DNA of 64,000 nucleotides from Prostheceraeus crozeri (lineage: Eukaryota > Platyhelminthes > Polycladida > Euryleptidae). The notes beneath the pieces were generated by a model. It did not search any database. It was not told the origin of the DNA and saw nothing but the letters and a program-made list of their open reading frames with translations. This document shows positions 10,591-19,461 of this stretch, piece by piece. Each line of letters starts with the position of its first letter. Within the stretch, counting starts at the first letter, position 1. The stretch is taken from NCBI GenBank assembly GCA_907163375.1, contig CAJQUW010005267.1, positions 186,001 through 250,000 on the forward strand, read 5' to 3'. The position numbers and the translations under genes were made by a program.

Positions 10591-13500
10591 ATGCAGTACG
10601 CGTGTGAATTCTGCCGTCAGTCCTTCTCTCGCTTTCAAGACTGTATTGCCCATGGAGCAGCGGAGACGGGTCGCAACTATTGTTGGACATGCTGTAAATG
10701 GTATGGAGACGAACACGATTGCCGCGCGTTTAATTATGGTGATGACAATGACTTGCTGTGTTTGGATTGCGATGGAAGTTTCGACATAGAGGCATACCAT
10801 AAGCATGCGTGTGTGGGACGGTGTCGCTACTGTGATGTAGCAGTGAATGCTGAAGCGGAAGGATGGGATGAACATTTATGTCCCTACCTGTTTGAGTTCA
10901 TGCAAGAGGGCGGTGCAGCTGTGGAAGAAGAACGGATCATGGACGGTCGCGGATATAATTATCGATTTACCCCTCATCAAGCCACGAATGAATGGAAGGT
11001 CTATTTAAATTCAATCTATGCGGACTTGTATCGTGTCATTGTACAACAACACCCCCACGAGGATGTGAAAGTGTTTGTGAGTATGACACTCAGGTTTGCC
11101 AAGATGGATATGTCGACGGGCGAAGAGGAAGTGAGAGACATCACCACACCCTCATACATTCACGAAGGCGTCCAAGCACGTAACTTTGATTCATGGTTCG
11201 GTGACATGGTGTCAAATATTGAAGAATTTATTGAAGACTTTCAAGAAGATGGATCAGGATTTGAGGTGAAACAAGTGTTGGAGTTACTAGTTCAAACAAG
11301 TTCCTTCCCTAATTTTCGCATGGGCGCACCGATTCCTATTCACCGAGATATCAAGCTCTGCAAAGGCATATGTGTGTTTCACCGCAACACGTATACATCA
11401 CATTGTTTTCAAGACAGTGTCCTCTATGCACTGGCCTACCAAGACAATCGCATTCCTCGACGTGAACGTGCTAATTCCCGCACCAAGACATCCTATGACA
11501 TTTATCAGAATGAGCTTCCTGCAGTGCGCAAGTTGAATTTGAATCAATATTATCATCTAGACTTTTCCATGATGACGTCAGAGGGATTGATGAATACACG
11601 GGATATTCAGGAGTTCGAAAAGAAGAACAATATCATTCTTCGTATCCACGTGCATGACAGTAAAGGATTCGTGGGTCAATTATACCCGGTCCGTCAAGCT
11701 GTGAAGGAGAACACACGCATCGTTCATCTGGTGATGGTGACGCGGTACGATATGGAGGACCAGTCTGGACATTTTCTTCCCGTGACGGATTTTCAGAAAT
11801 GTGCTCGCATGTGGTATCGGAATATGAGCCAAACGCAAGTAAAACGATTTGAAACATGCGAGTTATGTAGCTTACGATTTAATTTCTACGAAAAGGGGAT
11901 GAAGTATGGAAAGACAAAGGATATGGCGCACAAAGAACGTGTGGAACATCAAGCCAAATGCGATGGAGGATTTTTTCAGATGGAAACGACCCCGGAAGAT
12001 ACGAAACCGCACGAATTTATCGACCACGCGAAAACCACTCAACCCCTCGCTGTGATGTATGCGGACATTGAGAGCATGATTGATGCCGTGTCCAAGAAGC
12101 ATACGGCAGCGTATGTGGGATCCTATGTGGTGTGGCATCCGGCGCTGGACAAGAAAGAATCGGTGGTGATCCATAAGGGGAACGAGTGCATTCCTGCCTT
12201 TATTACACACATAAGACAGGTGGTCTGGTCGATGTTTGATCACATGAAAGCGACAAACCGTAACATGAAACTGACGGAGGATGATATGCGGGACTATGAA
12301 CAGACAGCTCAATGTAACATGTGCAGATGTGATGTAAAACCCCAGAAGCAAGGTGAAAAGAATGGGCCTACGACCAAGGTGCGAGACCACGATCATATCA
12401 CGGGCAAATATCTGCAAACCCTGTGCAATGCATGTAACCTGCGACGACGTCAATCCCGGAACACATTAAACATCTTGTTTCACAATTGGAAGGGATATGA
12501 CAGTCACCAGGTGATTGTACAAGGGTTTACCAAGCTGGATCACAAGTATAAGATCGAGCCCCTTTATGTGTCAGGAGACAAGACGTTGGGAGTGACCATC
12601 GTTCTTCCCATGCCATCCAATACCCTATATAAACTCCGATTCATCGATTCATGTCAGTTTTTGAAAGACTCTCTAAACAATTTGTCAACGACCATCAGTG
12701 ACTTTCCTCACTCAAATCACATATTGAGCAACATCTATCCGAATTGCGATCACACATCTATTCGGAAAGGATATTTTCCCTATACATATTTTGACTGCTG
12801 GGATCGTATCCACGAGACTCAATTGCCTCCGAAGGAAGCATTTTATAATGATTTGAGTGAGAAGGAGTTGGAAGAGGATGAGTATGCTATGGCACAAAAG
12901 GCGTGGACAGAGACGGGATGCAGCACGTTTGAAGATTATATCCACTATTATTTGACAGTGGATGTAGCCTTGCTCGCAGACATCTTCGAACACTTTCGAA
13001 GTGAAATACGCGACGTGTCTGCATTGGACCCCATCCACTATTTCGGCACACCTGGCTTGACCTATTCATTTTTCTTTAAAAAGACACAGGTCAAGTTGGA
13101 GAAATTGCATGACGTGGATATGTACCGCGTGTTTGAAGCAGGGATTCGTGGAGGGATGACATTTGTGAATCAGCACCGCGCGCAAGCAGAAGAAGGGACT
13201 CACCTGTTTTACATCGATGCGAACAATTTATACGGTGCGGCCATGATGGGACCTTTGCCGAAGGATTGTTTTGCCTGGGTACGACCGGAGGTCTTGGTGG
13301 ACATCAACGACGAATGGGTGAGACGATACAATGTCAATGGCACCACGGGTCATGTACTGTGCGTCGATTTGGAATATCCCCCACACGTCCAAGATGCTAC
13401 GGAAGATTTACCATTGGCTCCTTACCGCGGGACGGCGAAATGGGAGGACATGTCTCCCTATATGCAAGAGCTATGGCAAGAGTTGAACGGGAACCGACCC

Positions 13501-14778
13501 TTTCACTCAGCCAACAAGTTAATGATGACGCACGAGAATCGCAAAGAGTATGTAGTACATATCGCTGCTCTCAAGTATTATGTGGAGAAGGGTTTACATA
13601 TCACCAAGGTTCATTACGGGATCTCCTTCAACCAAGAACCGTATATTCGCCCCTATGTTCAATACCATACGCAAGAACGCGCCAAGGCAACCACGAAAAT
13701 GCGCCGCAATCTCCACAAGTTGATGGTGAACGCACTGTACGGTAAGACAATGGAGAATGTGCGGAAATATGGGAAGCACTATTTTGTTCGATCACCGAAT
13801 GTATTTAGCAAATGGACACGTCATCCCTATTGCCAATCTTTCTTCAACATCAGCGACAAAGCCGTGGTGGTGAATGTGCGCAAGACCAAGGTAGACTTGA
13901 ACAAGCCCATTTATATCGGGCAATGCATCCTGGACAACAGCAAGATTATTATGTACAAGCTGTTTGACCAGTGGAAAGCCAACAAGACGTGCACCTCAGT
14001 GGAACTCATTGGTGGGGACACAGACTCCTTCTTCCTCAAAGTCCGCAGCCGGTATACACGCGAAGAAGTGCTGCGTTCGTTTGACAACATCCCCAATTTT
14101 ATTGATACGGAGGCGAAAGGTGTTCTCGATACCTCAAATTACCCCGTGAGTCATCCAGAGAGACGTACCGAGAATGCGAATCGTTTGGGATGTTTCAAGG
14201 ACGAGTGTGTGGGGAATAGGGTGAAGGAGTTTGTATGTTTGAGTGCCAAAATGTACTCTTACATTGTCCTCAAAGGCAATGAGGAAGAAATCCACGACTG
14301 TCGCATGAAAGGAGTGTGTCAAGCAAAGAAGCGACAAGTGAAACATCAGAATTATGTGGACGCCTTCGAAAATCATTCCGTTACCACAGTGTCACAAACC
14401 CTCCTCCAATCCCAACATCACGTGATGAGAACGGTGACGCAAGTGAAGAAAGCCTTAAGTATATGGGAGGACAAGCGGTGTTGGTATTTACCCAATCAGA
14501 GTCTTCCCTACGGTAACCATCGGCTATATGAAGAAGGGTATCTACACCCCGCTCTCAAAAATGTCAAGGATCTGCAACCGCATGGTGGAGCTCAGAGCAT
14601 CCTCCGCAATACCACTGCAGACATTGTTACCGCAACTCCCTCTGGCCACCTACCGAGCATCACGCCCTTGTCGAGTCTATTGGAAATGGAACTCTTCGGT
14701 CGCTGTACAGATTTTTCCACGGGGGTGTATCCAAATTTTGGGCAACCACTCTCCGGAAACCTACGATCGTATTTGTAA
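10591..14778 (+). CDS. polB: Protein-primed family B DNA polymerase
   Basis: Replicates the element from its termini. At 1395 aa it is long for the group. The N-terminus (about 1-110) is a Cys/His zinc module whose close relative forms the N-terminus of the protein at 33677..34591. Next is a Cys-His region (CFQDSVLYALAY, about 275-385) also found in other Polinton polymerases. Exonuclease motifs: YADIES near 490, FHNWKGYDS near 630, YYLTVDVALLAD near 790. An endonuclease VII-like zinc motif (VRDHDHITGKY) sits near 597. Polymerase motifs: DANNLYG near 873, NALYGKTMEN near 1045, GGDTDSFF near 1141 and KMYSY near 1220. All key residues are present. The last 80 codons overlap the TBP-like gene in another frame. 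Confidence 0.96.
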   Translation: MQYACEFCRQSFSRFQDCIAHGAAETGRNYCWTCCKWYGDEHDCRAFNYGDDNDLLCLDCDGSFDIEAYHKHACVGRCRYCDVAVNAEAEGWDEHLCPYLFEFMQEGGAAVEEERIMDGRGYNYRFTPHQATNEWKVYLNSIYADLYRVIVQQHPHEDVKVFVSMTLRFAKMDMSTGEEEVRDITTPSYIHEGVQARNFDSWFGDMVSNIEEFIEDFQEDGSGFEVKQVLELLVQTSSFPNFRMGAPIPIHRDIKLCKGICVFHRNTYTSHCFQDSVLYALAYQDNRIPRRERANSRTKTSYDIYQNELPAVRKLNLNQYYHLDFSMMTSEGLMNTRDIQEFEKKNNIILRIHVHDSKGFVGQLYPVRQAVKENTRIVHLVMVTRYDMEDQSGHFLPVTDFQKCARMWYRNMSQTQVKRFETCELCSLRFNFYEKGMKYGKTKDMAHKERVEHQAKCDGGFFQMETTPEDTKPHEFIDHAKTTQPLAVMYADIESMIDAVSKKHTAAYVGSYVVWHPALDKKESVVIHKGNECIPAFITHIRQVVWSMFDHMKATNRNMKLTEDDMRDYEQTAQCNMCRCDVKPQKQGEKNGPTTKVRDHDHITGKYLQTLCNACNLRRRQSRNTLNILFHNWKGYDSHQVIVQGFTKLDHKYKIEPLYVSGDKTLGVTIVLPMPSNTLYKLRFIDSCQFLKDSLNNLSTTISDFPHSNHILSNIYPNCDHTSIRKGYFPYTYFDCWDRIHETQLPPKEAFYNDLSEKELEEDEYAMAQKAWTETGCSTFEDYIHYYLTVDVALLADIFEHFRSEIRDVSALDPIHYFGTPGLTYSFFFKKTQVKLEKLHDVDMYRVFEAGIRGGMTFVNQHRAQAEEGTHLFYIDANNLYGAAMMGPLPKDCFAWVRPEVLVDINDEWVRRYNVNGTTGHVLCVDLEYPPHVQDATEDLPLAPYRGTAKWEDMSPYMQELWQELNGNRPFHSANKLMMTHENRKEYVVHIAALKYYVEKGLHITKVHYGISFNQEPYIRPYVQYHTQERAKATTKMRRNLHKLMVNALYGKTMENVRKYGKHYFVRSPNVFSKWTRHPYCQSFFNISDKAVVVNVRKTKVDLNKPIYIGQCILDNSKIIMYKLFDQWKANKTCTSVELIGGDTDSFFLKVRSRYTREEVLRSFDNIPNFIDTEAKGVLDTSNYPVSHPERRTENANRLGCFKDECVGNRVKEFVCLSAKMYSYIVLKGNEEEIHDCRMKGVCQAKKRQVKHQNYVDAFENHSVTTVSQTLLQSQHHVMRTVTQVKKALSIWEDKRCWYLPNQSLPYGNHRLYEEGYLHPALKNVKDLQPHGGAQSILRNTTADIVTATPSGHLPSITPLSSLLEMELFGRCTDFSTGVYPNFGQPLSGNLRSYL

Positions 14779-15106
14779 AGAGATGCGCCAATTACTCGCC
14801 CCCTACGGATTGGACGTGAGCGACCCAATCACAAAATCCTGCACCGTTCAATGTCAATGGAACTATACAAAAGACCGCATGCAAATCATTCAACAGTTGC
14901 CATCGACATCAGTGATTTCCAACGAGCGCGAACTGTTTCCCGGAACGTTAATACGCAAAGGTAATTTACACTGCTCCTTCTTTTCCAACGGAAGTGTGAT
15001 TGTGACGGGTGTTTTATCGATTGCAGAAGCGGAATCGTTGGTGGAAGACATTCTCAAATCCCTATTCGAAGGAGATTCCCTCAATGAATCGGACAACAGC
15101 AACTAA
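14528..15106 (+). CDS. TATA-binding-protein-like protein
   Basis: 192 aa, the length of two TBP repeats. Each half shows the TBP saddle signature: SSVAVQIFPRGCIQILG (about 54-70) and LHCSFFSNGSVIVTG (about 145-160), each followed by an amphipathic helix (ETYDRICKEMRQLLAPYG; AEAESLVEDILKSLF). The second repeat is preceded by ERELFPGTLIRK, which resembles the conserved stretch before the second TBP stirrup strand. The typical DNA-intercalating Phe pairs are only partly kept. The first 83 codons overlap the end of polB in another frame, and the last codons overlap the RING gene start. In the family, TBP nucleates RNA polymerase II assembly; here it may serve element promoters. Assignment rests on pattern comparison and needs structure prediction. 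Confidence 0.75.
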   Translation: MKKGIYTPLSKMSRICNRMVELRASSAIPLQTLLPQLPLATYRASRPCRVYWKWNSSVAVQIFPRGCIQILGNHSPETYDRICKEMRQLLAPYGLDVSDPITKSCTVQCQWNYTKDRMQIIQQLPSTSVISNERELFPGTLIRKGNLHCSFFSNGSVIVTGVLSIAEAESLVEDILKSLFEGDSLNESDNSN

Positions 15107-15590
15107 TATCCCAACGTCGTGGGTTGTCGCAAGAGATCTGGGATATTCATTCAAAGCGATAGAAACGGTAACACATCTCAATGAAACGATCACTGCTGGT
15201 GAATTAGTGGATCGACTCATGGATCTCGATGAGCATGCTATGAATCACCATTTGGAGCGCAGGTGGATAGAGGATGTCTCCCTGCCACATTGCAATACAA
15301 TGACATTGGCGCGATCTGGAGTGAAAAAAGTGAAAAAAGTGAGATTTGCAACGGATGTGTCAGATAACTCTTCCCATAAAAGTGACTTTAGAAAGAAATT
15401 AGAAGAAGAGACATTTCAATTATTATGTGAACGGAACTGTGTTACATGTTTTAAACAGGAACGGTCCCTTCTCTTTTTACCATGTTCTCATAATGTTATG
15501 TGTTCTACATGTTATAATCCCTTTGAAACATCATCTTGCCCCCTTTGTGATCAAGACATTGCTTCAACAGTCACTGTCTATCGTGCATGA
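15084..15590 (+). CDS. IAP-type UBA/RING protein without BIR domain
   Basis: 168 aa from the ATG at 15084 (MNRTTAT), which lies inside the end of the TBP-like gene; the in-frame codon at 15009 belongs to that overlap. Residues 10-50 (ARDLGYSFKAIETV, then GELVDRLMDLDEH) resemble the UBA domain of inhibitor-of-apoptosis proteins. Residues 112-168 form a C-terminal RING: CVTCF, PCSHNVMCSTC, CPLC, ending at TVTVYRA exactly as IAP RINGs end. No BIR repeat is present, so direct caspase binding is unlikely; an E3 ubiquitin ligase or a dimerising competitor of host IAPs is the plausible role. Third gene of the left + strand cluster. Confidence 0.8.
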   Translation: MNRTTATNIPTSWVVARDLGYSFKAIETVTHLNETITAGELVDRLMDLDEHAMNHHLERRWIEDVSLPHCNTMTLARSGVKKVKKVRFATDVSDNSSHKSDFRKKLEEETFQLLCERNCVTCFKQERSLLFLPCSHNVMCSTCYNPFETSSCPLCDQDIASTVTVYRA

Positions 15591-15681
15591 TGTATGGGAA
15601 AAACTCTGTGAATAGTGTATAGTGTACTATCACGAGTGACTGAACCTTGTACAAAACCTTGTAGTATTACCCTCTGTCTGA

Positions 15682-15720
15682 AATAAAAATACAATCATTG
15701 ACATGATTCATTTCTTTATT
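15682..15720. terminator. Overlapping polyadenylation signals at a convergent junction
   Basis: AATAAA on + at 15682..15687 closes the polB/TBP/RING unit; AATAAA on - (TTTATT at 15715..15720) sits at the end of the protease gene. The two signals lie within 40 bp, so transcripts meet here. Confidence 0.7.
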
Positions 15721-16340
15721 GACTTCAAAACATGGGATAATGTAGAATACAAATAGGAATAGACAATTTTATCATTGAAGGACAAGTAGGTTTGAATGAG
15801 TTCTTGATCTTTCTCGTAAGCATCCAATGTTCGAAAGAAGGTCAGTGTTTTTTCCATAGACGTGTTAAAAGGGCGTTGGTTTAAAAAGTAAATACAGTAA
15901 GCACCACAATAGGCTTTAGGTCCTTGTATACGCAGAGGGCGACGATAGTTTAGAGGATAAGGTGTTGTCGATAACCATTCGGTAACATGTGGATAGTGAG
16001 ATGGAGTGAGTCCATAAGAGTCAAAGAATTCGCACACGCGTTGATCCGCATTTTGATAAAAGGCCAACCAATGCTTGCCAGGTTGATGAGAGCGATCACT
16101 ATTGACAATAAGTGTCTTTGATTCCGGGGAATGAGCAGGAAGTAGATCAGCAGGAAACACACCTTGGAAGGGAACGTAAGAAGATTGGAGGAGACGATGA
16201 GCAAACGTTTGACAACTACACTGAATAGCACAGAGAAAATCATCTTCGCACATGCAGGCATTGAGTAAATGTTTCTCTTGTAATTGATTCATACCCTGCA
16301 TGATTCCTTCGATTTCCGTGTTGCTTAACCAGTCTCCCAT
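15708..16340 (-). CDS. Adenovirus-type maturation cysteine protease (C5/C48)
   Basis: 210 aa, the usual adenain size, cutting precursor virion proteins during capsid maturation. The catalytic set is complete: H90 in GKHWLAF, D107 in FFDSYG, Q139 in RIQG and C145 in YCGAYCIYF. The N-terminus LSNTEIEGIM is typical of Polinton proteases and supports the ATG at 16340. A TAAG-type motif is found 117 nt upstream, further than for other genes; a 62-codon frame starting at 16428 and overlapping the protease lies at the usual distance instead. Confidence 0.93.
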   Translation of the reverse strand: MGDWLSNTEIEGIMQGMNQLQEKHLLNACMCEDDFLCAIQCSCQTFAHRLLQSSYVPFQGVFPADLLPAHSPESKTLIVNSDRSHQPGKHWLAFYQNADQRVCEFFDSYGLTPSHYPHVTEWLSTTPYPLNYRRPLRIQGPKAYCGAYCIYFLNQRPFNTSMEKTLTFFRTLDAYEKDQELIQTYLSFNDKIVYSYLYSTLSHVLKSIKK

Positions 16341-16428
16341 TCAGCCAACGCTGAGCTTTAATGAGACGGTGTTGATAAAGAGATGTCCAAGCGATAGGAG
16401 GCACGTGATTCTCGGGCTCCTTCACCAT
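16240..16428 (-). CDS. Possible small overlapping ORF upstream of protease
   Basis: 62 codons from ATG 16428, overlapping the protease start in another frame, basic, with no recognised domain. Its only support is the TAAG-type motif at 16457..16464, 29 nt before its ATG, matching the spacing of other element genes. It might be a leader frame for the protease message. Confidence 0.25.
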   Translation of the reverse strand: MVKEPENHVPPIAWTSLYQHRLIKAQRWLNGRLVKQHGNRRNHAGYESITRETFTQCLHVRR

Positions 16429-16456
16429 ATCTTATGAGGATGTCCATGCGCACCAA

Positions 16457-16464
16457 CACTTAAA
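16457..16464 (-). promoter_or_regulatory. TAAG-type motif (TTTAAGTG)
   Basis: Overlaps the stop codon of the major capsid gene and precedes the protease region. 29 nt to ATG 16428, 117 nt to the protease ATG. Confidence 0.45.
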
Positions 16465-17827
16465 TAGCGGGAGGGATATACGCACTGGAGATGACAGCAT
16501 TCTCCGGTGTGACGGAGAATTGTTCGTCATGAATGACAAACATTAATAAATCCATATTTTGCTTGGTCGTATTCTCAAATTGCAATTCCAGTCCATATTG
16601 ACGTGTATTGGTGGGTTGAACACTATCGATTTGTTTATCCAAGGTACAGTCAAAGGCGATAAAGTAACAGTATTTGGTAAAACTCTCCAAATCAATACCA
16701 CATGATTCATTCGTGTTATAGACTTGAATCGCACGATTGAATTGACTGTAGGCAATCACGTCATCTTTGCAATTGATGGTGCCTCCTGTCATGATGGCTC
16801 CATTGGTGGTCATGGTGACTTGAGAGAGTCCATGCCTTTCAAAATAGAGTTTACGACTTCCTGGATCAAACCAAGAGTTACTGGGAACAACCGCGAAAAA
16901 GATGAGTTTAGGACTCAATAGAGCAGCCACATTGGAAAACGTCTTCTTTTGTACTCCACTTTCAATCGTTTGTCGTTGGACGGTCATGCCATTGTAGCGA
17001 TAATAAATGGCTTCTGTCTTGCGTCGATTCGCAGTTTTCAATTGCAGTTCTGCATTCGGGGTGAGCATGGGCATATACAATTGGAAAGAGGTGATTTTGA
17101 ACTTGTACTTTGTAGAGGTCGTCCCTGCAGGATGTTCCATATCATAAATGGCATATTCCGGTTTATTCAAGGTGAAAATGAGATCCAGTTGCATGCCTGG
17201 GGGCAGAGCAATCACTTGTTGGAACAAATTACATTTCAGGGGAAAGTCAAAGGTACGTTTAAATTTGTTGTCTGACCATTGTTTGAGAATGGCTTGATTG
17301 AGTGCATTCTCTTTATCTGTAAACTCTACAGCCTTAGTCTTTATCGTCTTCGTCGCTGCATCATACTCCGTGTCATGCATCACTTGAGGAACAGTAAATC
17401 CTTGTGTGACCATGTGTGTATTCTTCACATCATTGGTATATTGTAAAAGATTGCTAAGGTAAGCTCTCAAATAATACAAGTCATTGCCTCCTTCAATGGT
17501 GCGTTCATTCAAGCGGATAGTAATGTCGGAAAAGAGGGAGTGAGCCGTATTGTTGATAATAATTGCCTTGTCTGTCGCCTCACATGGCACGTCTGCTCCT
17601 TTAGCCGCATCATGTTTCACGAGTTGTACTTCCACGCGAAAATAGGCATTGCATACATCCATCCAATGAATGGCTAGTCGAGGGACTGTGAATTGAATGG
17701 TACCGGGATTTTCCAATCCATTGACTGGTGTCAGAACGCTCGTATGCTGAGAAGTACTCGAGACATCGACTTTATCACTTTGGAATACATCGTAACGCGC
17801 ATCCAATAAGGCAGGGGTTTCCGCCAT
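16460..17827 (-). CDS. Major capsid protein (Polinton hexon-like, F54H12.2-type)
   Basis: 455 aa forming, by family knowledge, the double-jelly-roll subunit of an icosahedral shell. The signature is NNTAHSLFSDITIRLNER followed by DLYYLRAYLSNLLQY, matching the 'HSLFS...LN' segment of the metazoan Polinton family often named after nematode F54H12.2. Start is the ATG at 17827 (MAETPALLDARY). No transmembrane segment or signal peptide is seen. It lies between the protease and the basic core-like protein; a CTAAGC motif is 28 nt upstream. The frame is intact. Confidence 0.85.
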   Translation of the reverse strand: MAETPALLDARYDVFQSDKVDVSSTSQHTSVLTPVNGLENPGTIQFTVPRLAIHWMDVCNAYFRVEVQLVKHDAAKGADVPCEATDKAIIINNTAHSLFSDITIRLNERTIEGGNDLYYLRAYLSNLLQYTNDVKNTHMVTQGFTVPQVMHDTEYDAATKTIKTKAVEFTDKENALNQAILKQWSDNKFKRTFDFPLKCNLFQQVIALPPGMQLDLIFTLNKPEYAIYDMEHPAGTTSTKYKFKITSFQLYMPMLTPNAELQLKTANRRKTEAIYYRYNGMTVQRQTIESGVQKKTFSNVAALLSPKLIFFAVVPSNSWFDPGSRKLYFERHGLSQVTMTTNGAIMTGGTINCKDDVIAYSQFNRAIQVYNTNESCGIDLESFTKYCYFIAFDCTLDKQIDSVQPTNTRQYGLELQFENTTKQNMDLLMFVIHDEQFSVTPENAVISSAYIPPAI

Positions 17828-17854
17828 GCTTGATGGGACGGATGTTCTAAGATT

Positions 17855-17860
17855 GCTTAG
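17855..17860 (-). promoter_or_regulatory. TAAG-type motif (CTAAGC) before the major capsid gene
   Basis: 28 nt upstream of ATG 17827. A second TTTAAGA word at 17862..17868 overlaps the stop codon of the upstream gene. Confidence 0.5.
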
Positions 17861-17863
17861 TTC

Positions 17864-18499
17864 TTAAAAGAGCATGCGTTGTTTAGCACCTCCGCGATAA
17901 CGCCCCATCAAACTTCCTTTTCCCCATTTCGTATGATGGGCAACGGCCACATGACCACGGCGACGTTTAGGAGCAGGTGCTTCCACCCGATCTCCTTCTT
18001 CATCCGTGAAGACGCGTTTCCGACTCACTTTATTTTGAATAGCTTCTACAACACGTTCGGGAGCAGTCTGTAAAGTGCGTTTGGCGAGTGCTTTCACACC
18101 CTTTTTGAGATGGTGAACTCCTTCTTGTGCGGTAGAGCTGACAGCATCCGTGACAGCTTGTTTCGCAGCATTGAGAAACTCTGTCGTACGTAACGATTTT
18201 CCCAATGTTTTCTTTACCGTATGTACAAGTCCCTTTTGCGAAGGTTTTCGTGATGCTTTTCGAGAGGGTTTTCGATTTGTTTTTCGAGAGGGATTTCGAA
18301 ATGTTTTTCTGGGAACACTCTTTTTGAGTGATTTGGGCAGACGGATGGATGGTTTCTTGACACCAGTGACACGAGGTCTAATCATGCGTGTTTTCTGTCC
18401 AATCACTTTATTCCATCCACCGCGTTGCATAAATGATCCTCTTCCAAACAATCGTCCAGAGGAATGTGGTCGGTGACGGATTAAAAAGAGATTCGTCAT
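17864..18499 (-). CDS. Highly basic core/DNA-condensing virion protein
   Basis: 211 aa, strongly basic, with a Gly/Arg-rich start (GRLFGRGSFMQRGGW) resembling adenovirus and adintovirus core proteins and a central array of short R/K-N/K/A-P-S-R-K repeats (about 68-90: NPSRKTNRKPSRKASRKPSQ). An amphipathic Ala-rich middle (LNAAKQAVTDAVSSTAQ) and KRRR clusters near 178 and a basic Gly-rich C-terminus follow. The role of neutralising packaged DNA is inferred from composition and from its position next to the major capsid gene. ATG 18499 is supported by the TAAG motif 32 nt upstream. Confidence 0.7.
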   Translation of the reverse strand: MTNLFLIRHRPHSSGRLFGRGSFMQRGGWNKVIGQKTRMIRPRVTGVKKPSIRLPKSLKKSVPRKTFRNPSRKTNRKPSRKASRKPSQKGLVHTVKKTLGKSLRTTEFLNAAKQAVTDAVSSTAQEGVHHLKKGVKALAKRTLQTAPERVVEAIQNKVSRKRVFTDEEGDRVEAPAPKRRRGHVAVAHHTKWGKGSLMGRYRGGAKQRMLF

Positions 18500-18528
18500 C
18501 GTGTCTTGATGTGCTTGGGAACAGACAA

Positions 18529-19437
18529 TTACTTAATTGCGCGACGTCGAAGATGCATTTTTACATAGGACCGTCCGTCTGTCATAGGGATGGGATGACC
18601 GTCATCCGACATGAGTTTGATTTCAATATCTTGCACCTGTTGACTTTTCACAGGGAGATAGGTGACATTCTGGAATTCATGATGAATACTATCTCCATAA
18701 TCTTTCCCCGTGTAGGGAATCACACACATACAGTTTGTTTTCATACCTCCTACATAATGATAGCCTACAATATTACAATACAGGAGAATATTGTAGGTGA
18801 AGGCATTCAAATTCAAAGGGGCAGTCGCTTGCTGTGAGGAAGTGAGTAAGTCTGTTTTAAACCCAAGAATGTCTTTGAGCAAAGGATGGAGTTTCATACT
18901 GCAGTGTGGGGGTACGACCACTGAAACAACATGGACATGAGGCGCCAATGTAGTGATAGAAAAGTGGAAATTGTGTCCATGCTGTCGATTTTGATTCAAA
19001 CACTGCATCAACGTCTTCTCCGAATAAATACCGCGTGGAATGTTGAAGCGTGTAAACATGCCTGGTTCTCCCTGTTTGCCTTGTTTGTCTTGTTTATCTT
19101 GTTTGCCTTGTTCACCCTGTTTGCCTTGCTTGACTTGTTTGCCTTGTTTGCCTTGCTCTCCTCGCGGTGAATCCGTTTTGACAGGAAGGATAGAGGACGT
19201 ATAGACGGTTGAAATCGTCTCAGGATGATCCTTCAATGTCCCCACACTAAAGCTGACATCCACGGGTATTGTCTGAAGGGTATTGATAAAGTTGACGACG
19301 GAGATACCGGCTTCCCATTGATCCCCATGGACTATGGGGATGGAAGGAACCAAGCGATTTTTGAAATGATTGGCTCTATTTTCAGGAAACAAATTGGGCT
19401 GCGCATTACTCAACAAGTGAATCGTTTCCTCATGCAA
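18529..19437 (-). CDS. Penton-like minor capsid paralogue with collagen-like insert; start codon missing
   Basis: About 302 aa. The N-terminal domain (LLSNAQPNLFPENRANHF, then GDQWEAGI) and the C-terminal domain (YNILLYCNIVG, then RSYVKMHLRRR) match the ends of the 1281-aa neighbour and of Polinton PX/penton proteins. Between them residues 93-128 form twelve Gly-X-Gln-type triplets with three interrupted positions, like a short collagen helix. The frame begins with TTG at 19437; the next in-frame upstream triplets lead to TGA without ATG, and the first internal Met is near residue 127. By comparison with the paralogue the ATG appears to have been lost. Non-AUG initiation or a recent inactivating change are the alternatives. 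Confidence 0.75.
   Translation of the reverse strand: MHEETIHLLSNAQPNLFPENRANHFKNRLVPSIPIVHGDQWEAGISVVNFINTLQTIPVDVSFSVGTLKDHPETISTVYTSSILPVKTDSPRGEQGKQGKQVKQGKQGEQGKQDKQDKQGKQGEPGMFTRFNIPRGIYSEKTLMQCLNQNRQHGHNFHFSITTLAPHVHVVSVVVPPHCSMKLHPLLKDILGFKTDLLTSSQQATAPLNLNAFTYNILLYCNIVGYHYVGGMKTNCMCVIPYTGKDYGDSIHHEFQNVTYLPVKSQQVQDIEIKLMSDDGHPIPMTDGRSYVKMHLRRRAIK
18531..18537 (-). promoter_or_regulatory. TAAG-type motif (ATTAAGT) before the basic core gene
   Basis: 32 nt upstream of ATG 18499, overlapping the last codons of the penton-like gene. Confidence 0.5.
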
Positions 19438-19461
19438 GGTTGAGTGTCACTCTGTCCATAA

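Noticed and set aside
14528..14778. Treating the polB/TBP overlap as a frameshift error
   Set aside because: The TBP-like N-terminal repeat begins inside the overlap in its own frame and polB motifs end earlier, so two overlapping frames fit better.
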